A stretch of DNA of 64,000 bases from contig NZ_CP028913.1 of NCBI RefSeq assembly GCF_003070885.1, positions 310,001 to 374,000 of the forward strand, written 5' to 3'. This DNA is from Agromyces badenianii. Lineage in GTDB: Bacteria > Actinomycetota > Actinomycetes > Actinomycetales > Microbacteriaceae. A program made the position numbers and the translations under genes. A model generated the notes under the pieces. It had not been told where the DNA came from. It searched no databases and was given only the letters and a program-made list of their open reading frames with translations. Position 1 is the first letter of the stretch; each line of letters starts with the position of its first letter. Below are positions 29,813 to 37,763 of this stretch, in pieces.

Positions 29813-29853
29813 CGCCCCAGCCTACGCCCGGGTACGCGCTCTAGGATCGAGGG
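29813..29853. promoter_or_regulatory. Compact divergent menF/menG promoter, both leaderless
   Basis: Two -10 boxes face outward: TAGGCT (minus strand, 29819-29824) six nucleotides from the menF GTG, and TAGGAT (plus strand, 29842-29847) six nucleotides from the menG ATG. No ribosome-binding sites fit in the remaining space. Confidence 0.65.
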
Positions 29854-30561
29854 ATGACCCGCGCAGACCTCGGCAAGCAGCCCGACCAGGTGTCGGCGAT
29901 GTTCGATCGCGTCGCCGCGAGCTACGACCGCACCAACACCGTGCTCTCGGTCGGCAACGCCCCCCTGTGGCGGGCCGCCACCACGCGCGCGGTCGATCCG
30001 CGGCCCGGGCAGCGCATCCTCGACGTGGCAGCGGGCACCGGCACGTCGAGTGCGAGCCTCGCGAGGTCCGGGGCATCCGTCGTCGCCGCCGACTTCTCGC
30101 CCGGCATGATCGAGGTCGGCCGCAAGCGGCAGGCCGGGGTGCAGAACCTCGTGTTCGTCGAGGCAGACGCCACGAAGCTGCCGTTCGGCGACGACGAGTT
30201 CGACGCCGTCACCATCTCGTTCGGCCTGCGCAACGTCAACGAGCCCAAGACCGCCCTCGCCGAGTTCTTCCGCGTCACCAAGCCCGGCGGCCGTCTCGTG
30301 ATCTGCGAGTTCTCGACCCCGCCGGCGCCCCTCGTGCGCACCGGCTACGGCCTCTACCAGCGCTACGTCATGCCCCCGCTCGTGAAGCTCTCGAGCTCGA
30401 ACGACACGGCCTACGACTACCTCAACGAGTCCATCAACGCGTGGCCCGATCAGCGCACCCTCGCCGGGTGGATCCGAGAGGCCGGCTACACGGATGTCGC
30501 GTGGCGCAACCTCACCCTCGGTGTCGTGGCCTTGCACCGCGCGCGCAAGCCTCTCTCCTGA
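29854..30561 (+). CDS. menG: Demethylmenaquinone methyltransferase (UbiE/MenG)
   Basis: A 235-residue SAM-dependent methyltransferase for the last step of menaquinone synthesis. SAM motif I is ILDVAAGTGTSSASLA near residues 55-70. The UbiE signatures are present: MFDRVAASYDRTN at residues 15-27 and ISFGLRNVNEPKTALAEFFR near residue 117. The ATG at 29854 has a TAGGAT box six nucleotides upstream. Confidence 0.93.
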   Translation: MTRADLGKQPDQVSAMFDRVAASYDRTNTVLSVGNAPLWRAATTRAVDPRPGQRILDVAAGTGTSSASLARSGASVVAADFSPGMIEVGRKRQAGVQNLVFVEADATKLPFGDDEFDAVTISFGLRNVNEPKTALAEFFRVTKPGGRLVICEFSTPPAPLVRTGYGLYQRYVMPPLVKLSSSNDTAYDYLNESINAWPDQRTLAGWIREAGYTDVAWRNLTLGVVALHRARKPLS

Positions 30562-30635
30562 GCGGCGAGGCGCGCGCCGACCGTTCGCTGTCATCGACGT
30601 CGGAGCGGGGAACACACCCAGATAGGCTAGTGAGC

Positions 30636-31760
30636 GTGAAACCGAGTCACCCGGTCGCCCGTCGAGGCTCATCGCTCGCCGCGAATCTCGGCCTCAGCGA
30701 ACGCGTCTTCGCGTCGTCAGCCGACAAGGCCATGGCCAAGGCGATCGACGCCGGACTCGACCGCGTCGAGGCCGGACTGCTCGACGAGGTGCGGTTCGCC
30801 GACACCATCGCGGATGTCTCCACCCGCTACCTGCTCGAAGCGGGCGGCAAGCGGGTGCGCCCGATGCTGACGCTGCTCACCGCGCAACTCGGCGCCGGCG
30901 TCACCGACGACGTCGTCACGGCCGCCGAGGCGATCGAGATCACGCACCTCGCGAGCCTCTACCACGACGACGTCATGGACGAGGCCGATCGCCGCCGCGG
31001 AGTGCCCAGCGCGCAGGCCGTGTGGGGCAATTCCGTCGCGATCCTCACCGGCGACCTGCTCTTCGCCCGCGCCAGCCAGCTCATGGCCGGCCTCGGCGAG
31101 GGCGCCATCCGCATGCAGGCGAACACCTTCGAGCGGCTCGTGCTCGGGCAGCTGCACGAGACCGTCGGGCCGCAGCCGGGCGACGACCCGATCGCGCACT
31201 ACATCCAGGTGCTCGCCGACAAGACCGGCTCGCTCATCGCGGCCGCGGCCCAGTCGGGCATCATCTTCTCGGGCGCCGACCTCGGCCTCGAGGCCCCCAT
31301 CATCGAGTTCGGCGAGAAGATCGGCGTGGCCTTCCAGCTCGTCGACGACGTCATCGACCTGTCGCCGCAACCCGCCGAGACCGGCAAGGTGCCCGGCACC
31401 GACCTTCGCGCGGGCGTCGTCACGCTGCCGATGCTCCGTCTCGCCGAGCACGCGAAGACCGACGAGGCATCCGCTGCCCTGCTCGAACGCATCGAGCGAG
31501 ACGTCGTGGTCATCACCGACCCGGCCGCGCTCGGCGACCCGACCGACACGAACACGCTCGCCTCGCGCATCGTGCCCTCGCGCGAGACCGTCGACGCCAT
31601 CGTCGCCGAACTGCGGGAACACGAAGCCACTCGCGCTACGCTCGCTGAGGCCCGACGTTGGGCGGGCGAGGCCGTCGCGGCCTTGGCGCCGCTGCCCGAG
31701 GGCAGCGTGAAGAAGGCGCTCACACGATTCGCCGAGACGGTCGTGGAGCGAGAGAGCTGA
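30636..31760 (+). CDS. All-trans polyprenyl diphosphate synthase (menaquinone side chain)
   Basis: A 374-residue E-prenyltransferase. Both aspartate-rich motifs are clear: YHDDVMDEADRRRG (first DDxxD) and LVDDVIDLS (second), with GGKRVRPMLTLL upstream. Its position directly after menG suggests it makes the menaquinone tail; product length (C35-C45) cannot be read safely. A GTG start at 30636 is chosen because TAGGCT (30623-30628) lies seven nucleotides upstream. A GTG six bases earlier is out of frame. Confidence 0.9.
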   Translation: MKPSHPVARRGSSLAANLGLSERVFASSADKAMAKAIDAGLDRVEAGLLDEVRFADTIADVSTRYLLEAGGKRVRPMLTLLTAQLGAGVTDDVVTAAEAIEITHLASLYHDDVMDEADRRRGVPSAQAVWGNSVAILTGDLLFARASQLMAGLGEGAIRMQANTFERLVLGQLHETVGPQPGDDPIAHYIQVLADKTGSLIAAAAQSGIIFSGADLGLEAPIIEFGEKIGVAFQLVDDVIDLSPQPAETGKVPGTDLRAGVVTLPMLRLAEHAKTDEASAALLERIERDVVVITDPAALGDPTDTNTLASRIVPSRETVDAIVAELREHEATRATLAEARRWAGEAVAALAPLPEGSVKKALTRFAETVVERES

Positions 31761-31776
31761 TGGAGAGACCACGCAC

Positions 31777-33159
31777 GTGACGAGGAACAAGCTGAGACTG
31801 GCGATCGTCGGGGCAGGCCCCGCGGGCATCTACGCCGCAGACATCCTGCTGAAGGCCGAGCGCAATTTCGACGTCTCGATCGACCTCTTCGATCACCTGC
31901 CCGCGCCGTACGGGCTCGTGCGGTACGGCGTGGCCCCCGATCACCCGCGCATCAAGGGCATCATCACGGCGCTTCGCGAGGTGCTCGACCGCGGCGACAT
32001 CCGCATTTTCGGCAACGTGAAGTTCGGTGAAGACATCACGCTCGAAGACCTGAAGAAGCACTACAACGCCGTCATCTTCGCGACCGGTGCGGTGAAGGAT
32101 GCCTCGCTGAACATCCCGGGCGCAGAGCTCGAGGGCTCGTTCGGCGCCGCCGAGTTCGTGAGCTGGTTCGACGGGCACCCCGACTTCCCGCGCACCTGGC
32201 CGCTCGACGCGAAAGAGGTCGCGGTCATCGGCAACGGCAACGTCGCGCTCGACGTGTCGCGCATCCTCGCCAAGCACGTCGAAGACCTCATGTCCACCGA
32301 GATCCCCGCGAACGTGGCCGCCGGCCTCGCGGCGTCGCCCGTGACCGACGTGCACGTGTTCGGGCGCCGCGGCCCCACCTCGGTGAAGTTCACGCCGCTC
32401 GAGCTGCGCGAGCTCGGCGAGCTGCGCGACGTCGACATGATCGTCTACGACGAGGACTTCGACTACGACGACGCCGCGCGCGCGGCGGTCGCCGGCAACA
32501 AGCAGGTCTTCGTCATCGACAAGGTGCTGAACCAGTGGCGCCAGCGCGAGGTCGGGCAGGCCTCGCGCCGCCTGCACCTGCACTTCTTCGCGAAGCCGAT
32601 CGAGATCGTCGACGACGGCACCGGCAAGGTCGGCGCCATCCGCTGGGAGCGCACCGCTCCCGATGGCGAGGGCGGAGTGGTCGGCACCGGCGAGATCCGC
32701 GAGCTGCCCGTGCAGGCCGTCTACCGCGCCGTCGGCTACTTCGGCTCGCCGCTGTCCGGCATCCCCTTCGACAAGAAGTTCGGCGTCATCCCGAACCACG
32801 AGGGCCAGGTGCTGATCCGCGACAAAGAGTCGGGCGAGCCGCGACAGATGTACGGCGTCTATGCGACCGGCTGGATCAAGCGCGGCCCGGTGGGCCTCAT
32901 CGGGCACACGAAGTCCGACGCCATGGAGACGATCAAGCACGTCATCAACGACCTCGGCAACTGGTGGACCCCCGAGTCCCCGTCCGAGGAGTCGGTCGTC
33001 GAGATGCTCGAGTCGCGCGGCATCCGCTGGACCGACCTCGACGGATGGCACCGCCTCGACGAGCACGAGCAGGCGCTCGGCTCGGCCGAGGGCCGCGTGC
33101 GGGTGAAGGTCGTGCCCCGCGACGAGATGGTCGACATCTCGCGCGGCGACGCCGCCTAG
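31777..33159 (+). CDS. Ferredoxin/adrenodoxin-type NADP+ reductase (FprA-like)
   Basis: A 460-residue FAD/NADPH oxidoreductase. The FAD motif is GAGPAGIYAADILLK near residue 11; GLVRYGVAPDHPRIK near residue 46 is diagnostic for the adrenodoxin-reductase family. The NADPH motif is IGNGNVALDVSRIL near residue 151, and the C-terminal ATGWIKRGPVGLIGHTKSDAME is also typical of mycobacterial FprA. It transfers electrons from NADPH to ferredoxin. A GTG start lies 16 bases after the polyprenyl synthase, so it is probably in the same operon. Confidence 0.9.
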   Translation: MTRNKLRLAIVGAGPAGIYAADILLKAERNFDVSIDLFDHLPAPYGLVRYGVAPDHPRIKGIITALREVLDRGDIRIFGNVKFGEDITLEDLKKHYNAVIFATGAVKDASLNIPGAELEGSFGAAEFVSWFDGHPDFPRTWPLDAKEVAVIGNGNVALDVSRILAKHVEDLMSTEIPANVAAGLAASPVTDVHVFGRRGPTSVKFTPLELRELGELRDVDMIVYDEDFDYDDAARAAVAGNKQVFVIDKVLNQWRQREVGQASRRLHLHFFAKPIEIVDDGTGKVGAIRWERTAPDGEGGVVGTGEIRELPVQAVYRAVGYFGSPLSGIPFDKKFGVIPNHEGQVLIRDKESGEPRQMYGVYATGWIKRGPVGLIGHTKSDAMETIKHVINDLGNWWTPESPSEESVVEMLESRGIRWTDLDGWHRLDEHEQALGSAEGRVRVKVVPRDEMVDISRGDAA

Positions 33160-33226
33160 CGCCGCCCCGTCGCGGCCTGTTGAGAACCCGCGGCCGGCTC
33201 GTTCGCCTGCCGCTACGCTGCTCACC

Positions 33227-33877
33227 ATGCCATCCGACTGGTCGACGCCGACGGTGACCGTCGTCGCCATGGGCCTCGGCTTCGCCCTCGGCTGGTGGCC
33301 GCTCGCGAACTGGGCCGCCCGGTCGATGCAGGGTGAGTGGATGCCGCGACAGCGCGTGATCACCGCCGTCGCCACCGCCGCGACCTTCGCCCTGCTCGCG
33401 TTCCGGTTCGGCGCGACGTGGACCCTGCCGCCGCTGCTCGCATTCGCCGTGGCGGCGACGGTGCTCTCGACCGTCGACCTCGCCGAGCAGCGCCTGCCGA
33501 ACGCGGTCGTGTTCCCGGCCCTCGCCGCGGTGGGGCTGCTGCTCGTGCCGGCGAGCTGGGCCGCGAACGCCTGGATGTCGCTCGTGTGGGCGTTGGCCGG
33601 GGCGGGCGCGATGTTCGCCGTGTACCTGCTGCTCGCGTTGATCTCGCCGTCGTCGATGGGCTTCGGCGACGTGAAGCTCGCCCTCGTGATCGGGCTCCTC
33701 CTCGGCTGGTTCGGGCTCTCCGCCTGGCTGGGTGGACTCCTCGCAGCATTCATGATCGGGGGCGTGACCGCGATCGTCGCGCTCGCACTGCGACGGGTGA
33801 CGCTGCGGGGGTCGATTCCGTTCGGTCCGTCGATGCTGGCCGGCGCCGTTCTCGCCGTGCTCGTGGTCGGTCCGTAG
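33227..33877 (+). CDS. A24-family prepilin peptidase (no methylase domain)
   Basis: A 216-residue integral membrane aspartyl protease with about six to seven TMs. The two catalytic aspartates are in STVDLAEQRLPN near residue 84 and MGFGDVKLA near residue 147 (GxGD motif). The N-terminal methylase domain of TadV/PilD-type enzymes is absent, as is common for Flp/Tad-type peptidases. No pilin genes are in the window. TACGCT (33214-33219) lies seven nucleotides before the ATG. Confidence 0.85.
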   Translation: MPSDWSTPTVTVVAMGLGFALGWWPLANWAARSMQGEWMPRQRVITAVATAATFALLAFRFGATWTLPPLLAFAVAATVLSTVDLAEQRLPNAVVFPALAAVGLLLVPASWAANAWMSLVWALAGAGAMFAVYLLLALISPSSMGFGDVKLALVIGLLLGWFGLSAWLGGLLAAFMIGGVTAIVALALRRVTLRGSIPFGPSMLAGAVLAVLVVGP

Positions 33878-33950
33878 AAGACGACGCTTCGGGCTCCGCG
33901 GCTCCCAGGCATCCGCTCGATAGGCTGGCTCGCGATGGGGGAGGCGTGGG

Positions 33951-34979
33951 GTGAGCGAGAACGACCGCACTGAGTGGCGCCCCGATGTGCTCGGCGAGCA
34001 CTTCGAGCAGCTCACTCTGCCGCTCGGACGCGACAGCGAGGGCGAGGTCGTCGCCACCCTCGTGCGGCACCGGCCGCCGTGGCGCCTGCGGATGAAGCCC
34101 GGCCCGGCATCGGGCGCCGACGTGCTCTACGTGCACGGCTGGAGCGACTACTTCTTCAACCCCGAGCTCGCCGAATACTGGTCGAACGCCGGCGCGCGCT
34201 TCTTCGCGCTCGACCTGCGCAAGTACGGCCGCAGCCTGCGCCCCGGCCAGACACCGGGGTTCATCACCGATCTCGCCGAGTACGACGCCGACATCGGTGC
34301 GGCGCTCGACGCGATGGGGCACGGGGCGCCCGATGCGGTGCTGCCCGCCTCGACGGCCAGCACCGGCCGCCCGCTGATCCTGCTCGGCCATTCGACCGGC
34401 GGCCTCACGCTCAGCCTGTGGGCCGCCCGGCACCGAGGGCGAGCCGCCGCGCTCGTGCTGAACAGTCCGTGGCTCGAGTTCCAGGCCAGCCGGGTCGGAC
34501 GCGAGGCGCTGGCGCCCGTGATCGGCTGGGGTGCGAAGGTCACCCCGCTGGCACCGCTGCCGAACGTCGACCTCGGGTTCTACACCCGCACGGTGGCGAA
34601 GGAGCAGGACGGCGAGTGGGAGTACAACCACGAGTGGCGGCCCGCTCGCGGGTTCACGACGCATCCGGCATGGTTGACCGCCGTGCTCGCGGGACACGCC
34701 ACCGTCGCCGCCCGCATCGACGTCGGTGCGCCGGTGCTCACCCTGCTGTCGAAGCGGTCGACCCTCCAGGCGCGCTGGGACCCGGCGATGGCGTCGAGCG
34801 ACATCGTGCTCGTCGTCGACGAGGTCGCCGAACGCACGCTGCGACTCGGTCAGACGGGTGCCGTCACCCGCATCGACGGCGCGCTGCACGACGTCTTCCT
34901 CTCGCGGAAGCCGGTGCGCGCCGCGGCGTACGCCGCCATCACCCAGTGGCTCTGCGGCTACGCCCCGCACCGCCGCTGA
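33951..34979 (+). CDS. Alpha/beta hydrolase (serine aminopeptidase S33-like)
   Basis: A 342-residue alpha/beta hydrolase. The nucleophile elbow GHSTG lies near residues 144-148 (LLGHSTGGLTLSLW), the oxyanion strand is VLYVHGWSDYFFNPEL near residue 57, and a late histidine lies in DGALHDVFLS near residue 310. It resembles monoacylglycerol-lipase/S33 proteins; the substrate is unknown. The start is GTG with a G-rich ribosome-binding site. After the stop, copies of the 9-mer that contains the stop codon recur. Confidence 0.85.
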   Translation: MSENDRTEWRPDVLGEHFEQLTLPLGRDSEGEVVATLVRHRPPWRLRMKPGPASGADVLYVHGWSDYFFNPELAEYWSNAGARFFALDLRKYGRSLRPGQTPGFITDLAEYDADIGAALDAMGHGAPDAVLPASTASTGRPLILLGHSTGGLTLSLWAARHRGRAAALVLNSPWLEFQASRVGREALAPVIGWGAKVTPLAPLPNVDLGFYTRTVAKEQDGEWEYNHEWRPARGFTTHPAWLTAVLAGHATVAARIDVGAPVLTLLSKRSTLQARWDPAMASSDIVLVVDEVAERTLRLGQTGAVTRIDGALHDVFLSRKPVRAAAYAAITQWLCGYAPHRR

Positions 34980-35042
34980 CGCGCCCGCCGCTGACGCCCC
35001 GCCGCCGCCCGCCGCCGCGCGCCGCTGATCGCCCGCCGCTGA
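34971..35042. repeat. Four copies of CGCCGCTGA beginning at the hydrolase stop codon
   Basis: The 9-mer CGCCGCTGA, whose TGA is the hydrolase stop in the first copy, occurs at 34971, 34986, 35020 and 35034. The spacer is GC-rich and partly repetitive. Like the menA repeat, it multiplies the stop codon. Confidence 0.7.
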
Positions 35043-35050
35043 CCACCCGC

Positions 35051-35118
35051 GTCGGAGGCAACGAGTCGCGTCGGAGGACGCGGATTGGTTGCCTCCGACC
35101 GGATTCGTTGCCTCCGAC
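35051..35118. repeat. 68-bp nested palindromic element B1
   Basis: The outer arms GTCGGAGGCAACGAGTC (35051-35067) and its inverse at 35102-35118 match at 16 of 17 positions. Inside, a second GTCGGAGG and a second inverted TTGCCTCCGAC form a nested pair. It has the same length and layout as B2 at 36274-36341. It lies 101 bp upstream of the nuclease-domain gene at 35220. Confidence 0.9.
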
Positions 35119-35219
35119 TGCGGCACGACTCGTCCTCGACAGCGGCATCGCGACGTCGTCCATTCCCAAGCCGGGCGCCGGGCGAGGTGCGGAGCGGGGA
35201 GGGGCGGCAGACTCGCGGG

Positions 35220-36272
35220 ATGCAGAGCCTGCCGACCACGCCGCACGGCCTCATCCGATTCGACGACGTTCGCACGATCGGTCGCGAGGCGGAGCTCGCC
35301 AGAGCGCTCGCGGCCGGCGAGGTCACGCGCATTCGCCGGGGGGTCTACGCGCGGGTCGCGGGCGAAGCCGCGGCAGGGTCGGCGGGCGAGCGCGACGCGC
35401 AGCGCTACCTGACCGCGGTGCTCGCGGCCGGGGAGACGATGCGGCATCCGGTCTTCACCGGCTTCTCGGCGCTCGCACTCGCCGGAATTCCGATCTTCGG
35501 CAGGTGGCCCGCCGACATCTCGGTGATGTCCACCGATGCGCATGGGCACAGGCGCGCCGGGGTCATCTCTGTGGCCGGCAGCTACGCGCCGACGCGCGCG
35601 ACCGAGGGCGGACACCTCGTGACATCCCTCGAGTTCTCGCTCATCCAGCTCTGCCGCCAGGCGACCCTGGCAGCAGCACTCACGGCGACGGATGCCGCGT
35701 TGCGCGTGCGGCGCTTCAGGCCGGGACGCCCCCGCACGACCATTGCGGCGATTCGAGCCGAGCATCAGCGGTTGTTGCCGTACCGCGGCAGCAGACGAAC
35801 CGAGGCGGTGCTCGCGCGTGCGACCGACAGCTCCGACACGCCGCTCGAGACGGTGGGGCGACTCGTCATGGAAGAGCTCGGATTCGAGGAGCCGGAACTC
35901 CAACACGAGCTGTGGCTTCCCGAACTCGCGAAACGGGCGTTCCTCGACTTCTACTGGCCGAGCGTCGATGCGGGCGGTGAGGCCGATGGGCAGGGCAAGT
36001 ACCTCGGGTCGGCCCGGGCGTCGGCGACGGCCGCAGCGGTGGTCATCGCCGAGAAGGAACGCGAGAACGCCGTTCGGCGTCAGGTTCGGGCGTTCGACCG
36101 GTGGGACTGGTCGGAGACCCTGCGTCGAACACCGCTCGAGCGGCGGCTGGTTGCGATGGGCGTCCCGCAGACCCGGCGCCGGTCGACTCTCGTCGGCTCG
36201 CCGGAGGAGCCGGCCTCGATCACCCCGATCTCGCGTCGGCGGCCCGGCGCTTCACGCCCGGAGCGAGCGTGA
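35220..36272 (+). CDS. AbiEi-like/Vsr-like nuclease-domain protein bracketed by B elements
   Basis: A 350-residue protein of a widespread but uncharacterised actinobacterial type. Residues 1-60 form a small helical domain like the AbiEi antitoxin N-terminus (GEVTRIRRGVYARVA). The C-terminal part carries a PD-(D/E)XK/Vsr-like core: TPLETVGRLVMEELGF near residue 204, then FLDFYWPSVD near residue 241 and EADGQGKYLG near residue 255, supplying the expected E, D and E-x-D-G-x-x-K positions. The ATG at 35220 is chosen; the frame upstream runs through element B1. Element B2 begins two bases after the stop. No AbiEii toxin gene is adjacent. The function is unknown. Confidence 0.75.
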   Translation: MQSLPTTPHGLIRFDDVRTIGREAELARALAAGEVTRIRRGVYARVAGEAAAGSAGERDAQRYLTAVLAAGETMRHPVFTGFSALALAGIPIFGRWPADISVMSTDAHGHRRAGVISVAGSYAPTRATEGGHLVTSLEFSLIQLCRQATLAAALTATDAALRVRRFRPGRPRTTIAAIRAEHQRLLPYRGSRRTEAVLARATDSSDTPLETVGRLVMEELGFEEPELQHELWLPELAKRAFLDFYWPSVDAGGEADGQGKYLGSARASATAAAVVIAEKERENAVRRQVRAFDRWDWSETLRRTPLERRLVAMGVPQTRRRSTLVGSPEEPASITPISRRRPGASRPERA

Positions 36273-36273
36273 G

Positions 36274-36341
36274 GTCGGAGGCAACGAGTCCCGTCGGAGG
36301 CAACGGATTCGGTACCTCCGACACGACTCGTTGCCTCCGGC
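36274..36341. repeat. 68-bp nested palindromic element B2
   Basis: It begins with GTCGGAGGCAACGAGTC (36274-36290), identical to the left arm of B1, and ends with GACTCGTTGCCTCCGG (36325-36340). A second GTCGGAGGCAACGGATTC and an inverted ACCTCCGAC lie inside. It starts two bases after the stop of the nuclease-domain gene, so the gene lies between two copies. Confidence 0.9.
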
Positions 36342-36416
36342 GCACGAGCGGCGCGGCGCGCAACTGCACGAGCAGGGCCGGCGGGCGGGCGGGCCGGCGG
36401 GAGGGTGCGCGGCACG

Positions 36417-37190
36417 CTACCGCGCGAACGGCCCGCGCAGCGCCGCCCACTGCAGCAGCATGATCGTCTTCGCGTCGACGATGTCGCGGCCGATGCGGTC
36501 GAGGGCGTCGTCGAAGCCGAGTTCGAGCACCTCGATGTCCTCGCCCTCGTCGGCGAGGCCGCCCGCACCCGAGCGGGTTCCGCCGCCGTAGGGAGCCGCG
36601 AAGAAGTGCAGCTTCTCGGTGACCGAACCCGGACTCATGTACACGTCGAAGACGTGCTCGACGGCGCCGACGGTGTGCCCGGTCTCCTCCTCGGCTTCGC
36701 GGCGGATCGCCGTCTCGGGGTCGTCCTCGTCGAGCAGCCCCGCGGCCGTCTCGATGAGCATGCCGTCGACGTGGTCGTTGACGTAGGCCGGGAAGCGGAA
36801 CTGACGGGTCAGCAGCACCGTGCGCTCGACGGCGTCGTAGAGCAGGATGCAGGCGCCGTCGCCCCGATCGTAGGTCTCGCGCTCCTCGGTCGTCCACCGG
36901 CCGTCGCGGTGCCGGAAGTCGAAGGTCGTCGCCCGCGTCACGTACCAGTTCGAGGTGAGCACGCGCACCTCGCGAACCCGCACGCGCGGGTTCGTCGCGA
37001 GATCGCGGCCGACCTGGTCGAGGCCCGTGCGGCCGCGCCGATCGGGCACGTCGACGCCCGGCTGCGACGCCCGCTCGCCGTCGGAGCCCGTGACCGAACC
37101 CGATCCCGTGCCGACTTCGGCCGCAGACATCCGCTCGCCCTCGGAGCCCGTGACCGAACCCGATCCCGTGCCGACGTCGGCCGCAGACAT
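36417..37190 (-). CDS. NUDIX hydrolase, GDP-mannose pyrophosphatase (NudK)-like
   Basis: A 257-residue hydrolase. The central domain resembles NudK: ETYDRGDGACILLYD near residue 103, the Nudix box GLLDEDDPETAIRREAEEET near residue 150 (first Nudix Glu replaced by Asp), then FDVYMSPGSVTEKLHFF and EDIEVLELGF. It probably cleaves GDP-mannose or ADP-ribose; which one is inference. The first 40 residues are two 20-residue repeats (MSAADVGTGSGSVTGSEGER-like) from a 60-bp duplication that also doubles the ribosome-binding site and the ATG (37190 and 37130). The true core starts near residue 63. Confidence 0.85.
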   Translation of the reverse strand: MSAADVGTGSGSVTGSEGERMSAAEVGTGSGSVTGSDGERASQPGVDVPDRRGRTGLDQVGRDLATNPRVRVREVRVLTSNWYVTRATTFDFRHRDGRWTTEERETYDRGDGACILLYDAVERTVLLTRQFRFPAYVNDHVDGMLIETAAGLLDEDDPETAIRREAEEETGHTVGAVEHVFDVYMSPGSVTEKLHFFAAPYGGGTRSGAGGLADEGEDIEVLELGFDDALDRIGRDIVDAKTIMLLQWAALRGPFAR

Positions 37191-37200
37191 CCGCTCGCCC
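37081..37200. repeat. 60-bp tandem duplication covering the RBS and start codon of the NUDIX gene
   Basis: Positions 37081-37140 and 37141-37200 are identical except for one base (37116 versus 37176). On the minus strand each copy contains GAGGGCGAGCGG-ATG, so the gene has two in-frame starts, each with its own ribosome-binding site. Confidence 0.97.
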
Positions 37201-37204
37201 TCGC

Positions 37205-37693
37205 TCAGCGGAAGTTCACGAACTGCAGCGCCACCTCGAGGTCTTTGCCCTTCAGCAGCGCCATCGTGGCCTGCAGGTCGTCGCGGCTCTTCGACGAGAC
37301 GCGCACCTCGTCGCCCTGCGTCTGGCTCTTGACGCTCTTCGGCGCCTCGTCGCGGATGATCTTGTTGATCTTCTTCGCGTTCTCGGAGTCGATGCCGGCC
37401 TTCATCGAGGTCTCGATGCGGAACTCCTTGCCCGACGCGAACGGCTCGCCGGCGTCGAGCGAGCGCAGCGAGATGCCGCGCTTGATGAGCTTCGCCTCGT
37501 AGACCTCGAGGATCGCCTTCGCGCGCTCTTCGCTGTTGGCCTTGATCAGCACCTTCTCGCCGGACTGCTCGATCGACGCGCCGACGTTCTTGAAGTCGTA
37601 GCGCTGCGCGACCTCTTTCTGCGCCTGGTGGAGGGCGTTGTCGGCCTCCATCTGGTCGACCTTGGAAACGATGTCGAACGTTGCATCTGCCAT
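37205..37693 (-). CDS. YajQ-family nucleotide-binding protein
   Basis: A 162-residue protein starting MADATFDIVSKVDQMEADNA and ending ALQFVNFR, the conserved ends of the YajQ/UPF0234 family. Members bind nucleic acid, or cyclic di-GMP in Xanthomonas, through two ferredoxin-like repeats. The role in actinobacteria is unknown. A minus-strand TACACT box (37700-37705) lies six nucleotides before the ATG, suggesting leaderless transcription. The NUDIX gene starts 15 bases beyond the stop and probably shares the mRNA. Confidence 0.9.
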   Translation of the reverse strand: MADATFDIVSKVDQMEADNALHQAQKEVAQRYDFKNVGASIEQSGEKVLIKANSEERAKAILEVYEAKLIKRGISLRSLDAGEPFASGKEFRIETSMKAGIDSENAKKINKIIRDEAPKSVKSQTQGDEVRVSSKSRDDLQATMALLKGKDLEVALQFVNFR

Positions 37694-37763
37694 TCCGCCA
37701 GTGTAACGACGAGCGGATGCCGCGAGCAGGGTGTCGTGCGCTGCGCCGCGGTGCTCGGGGCGA

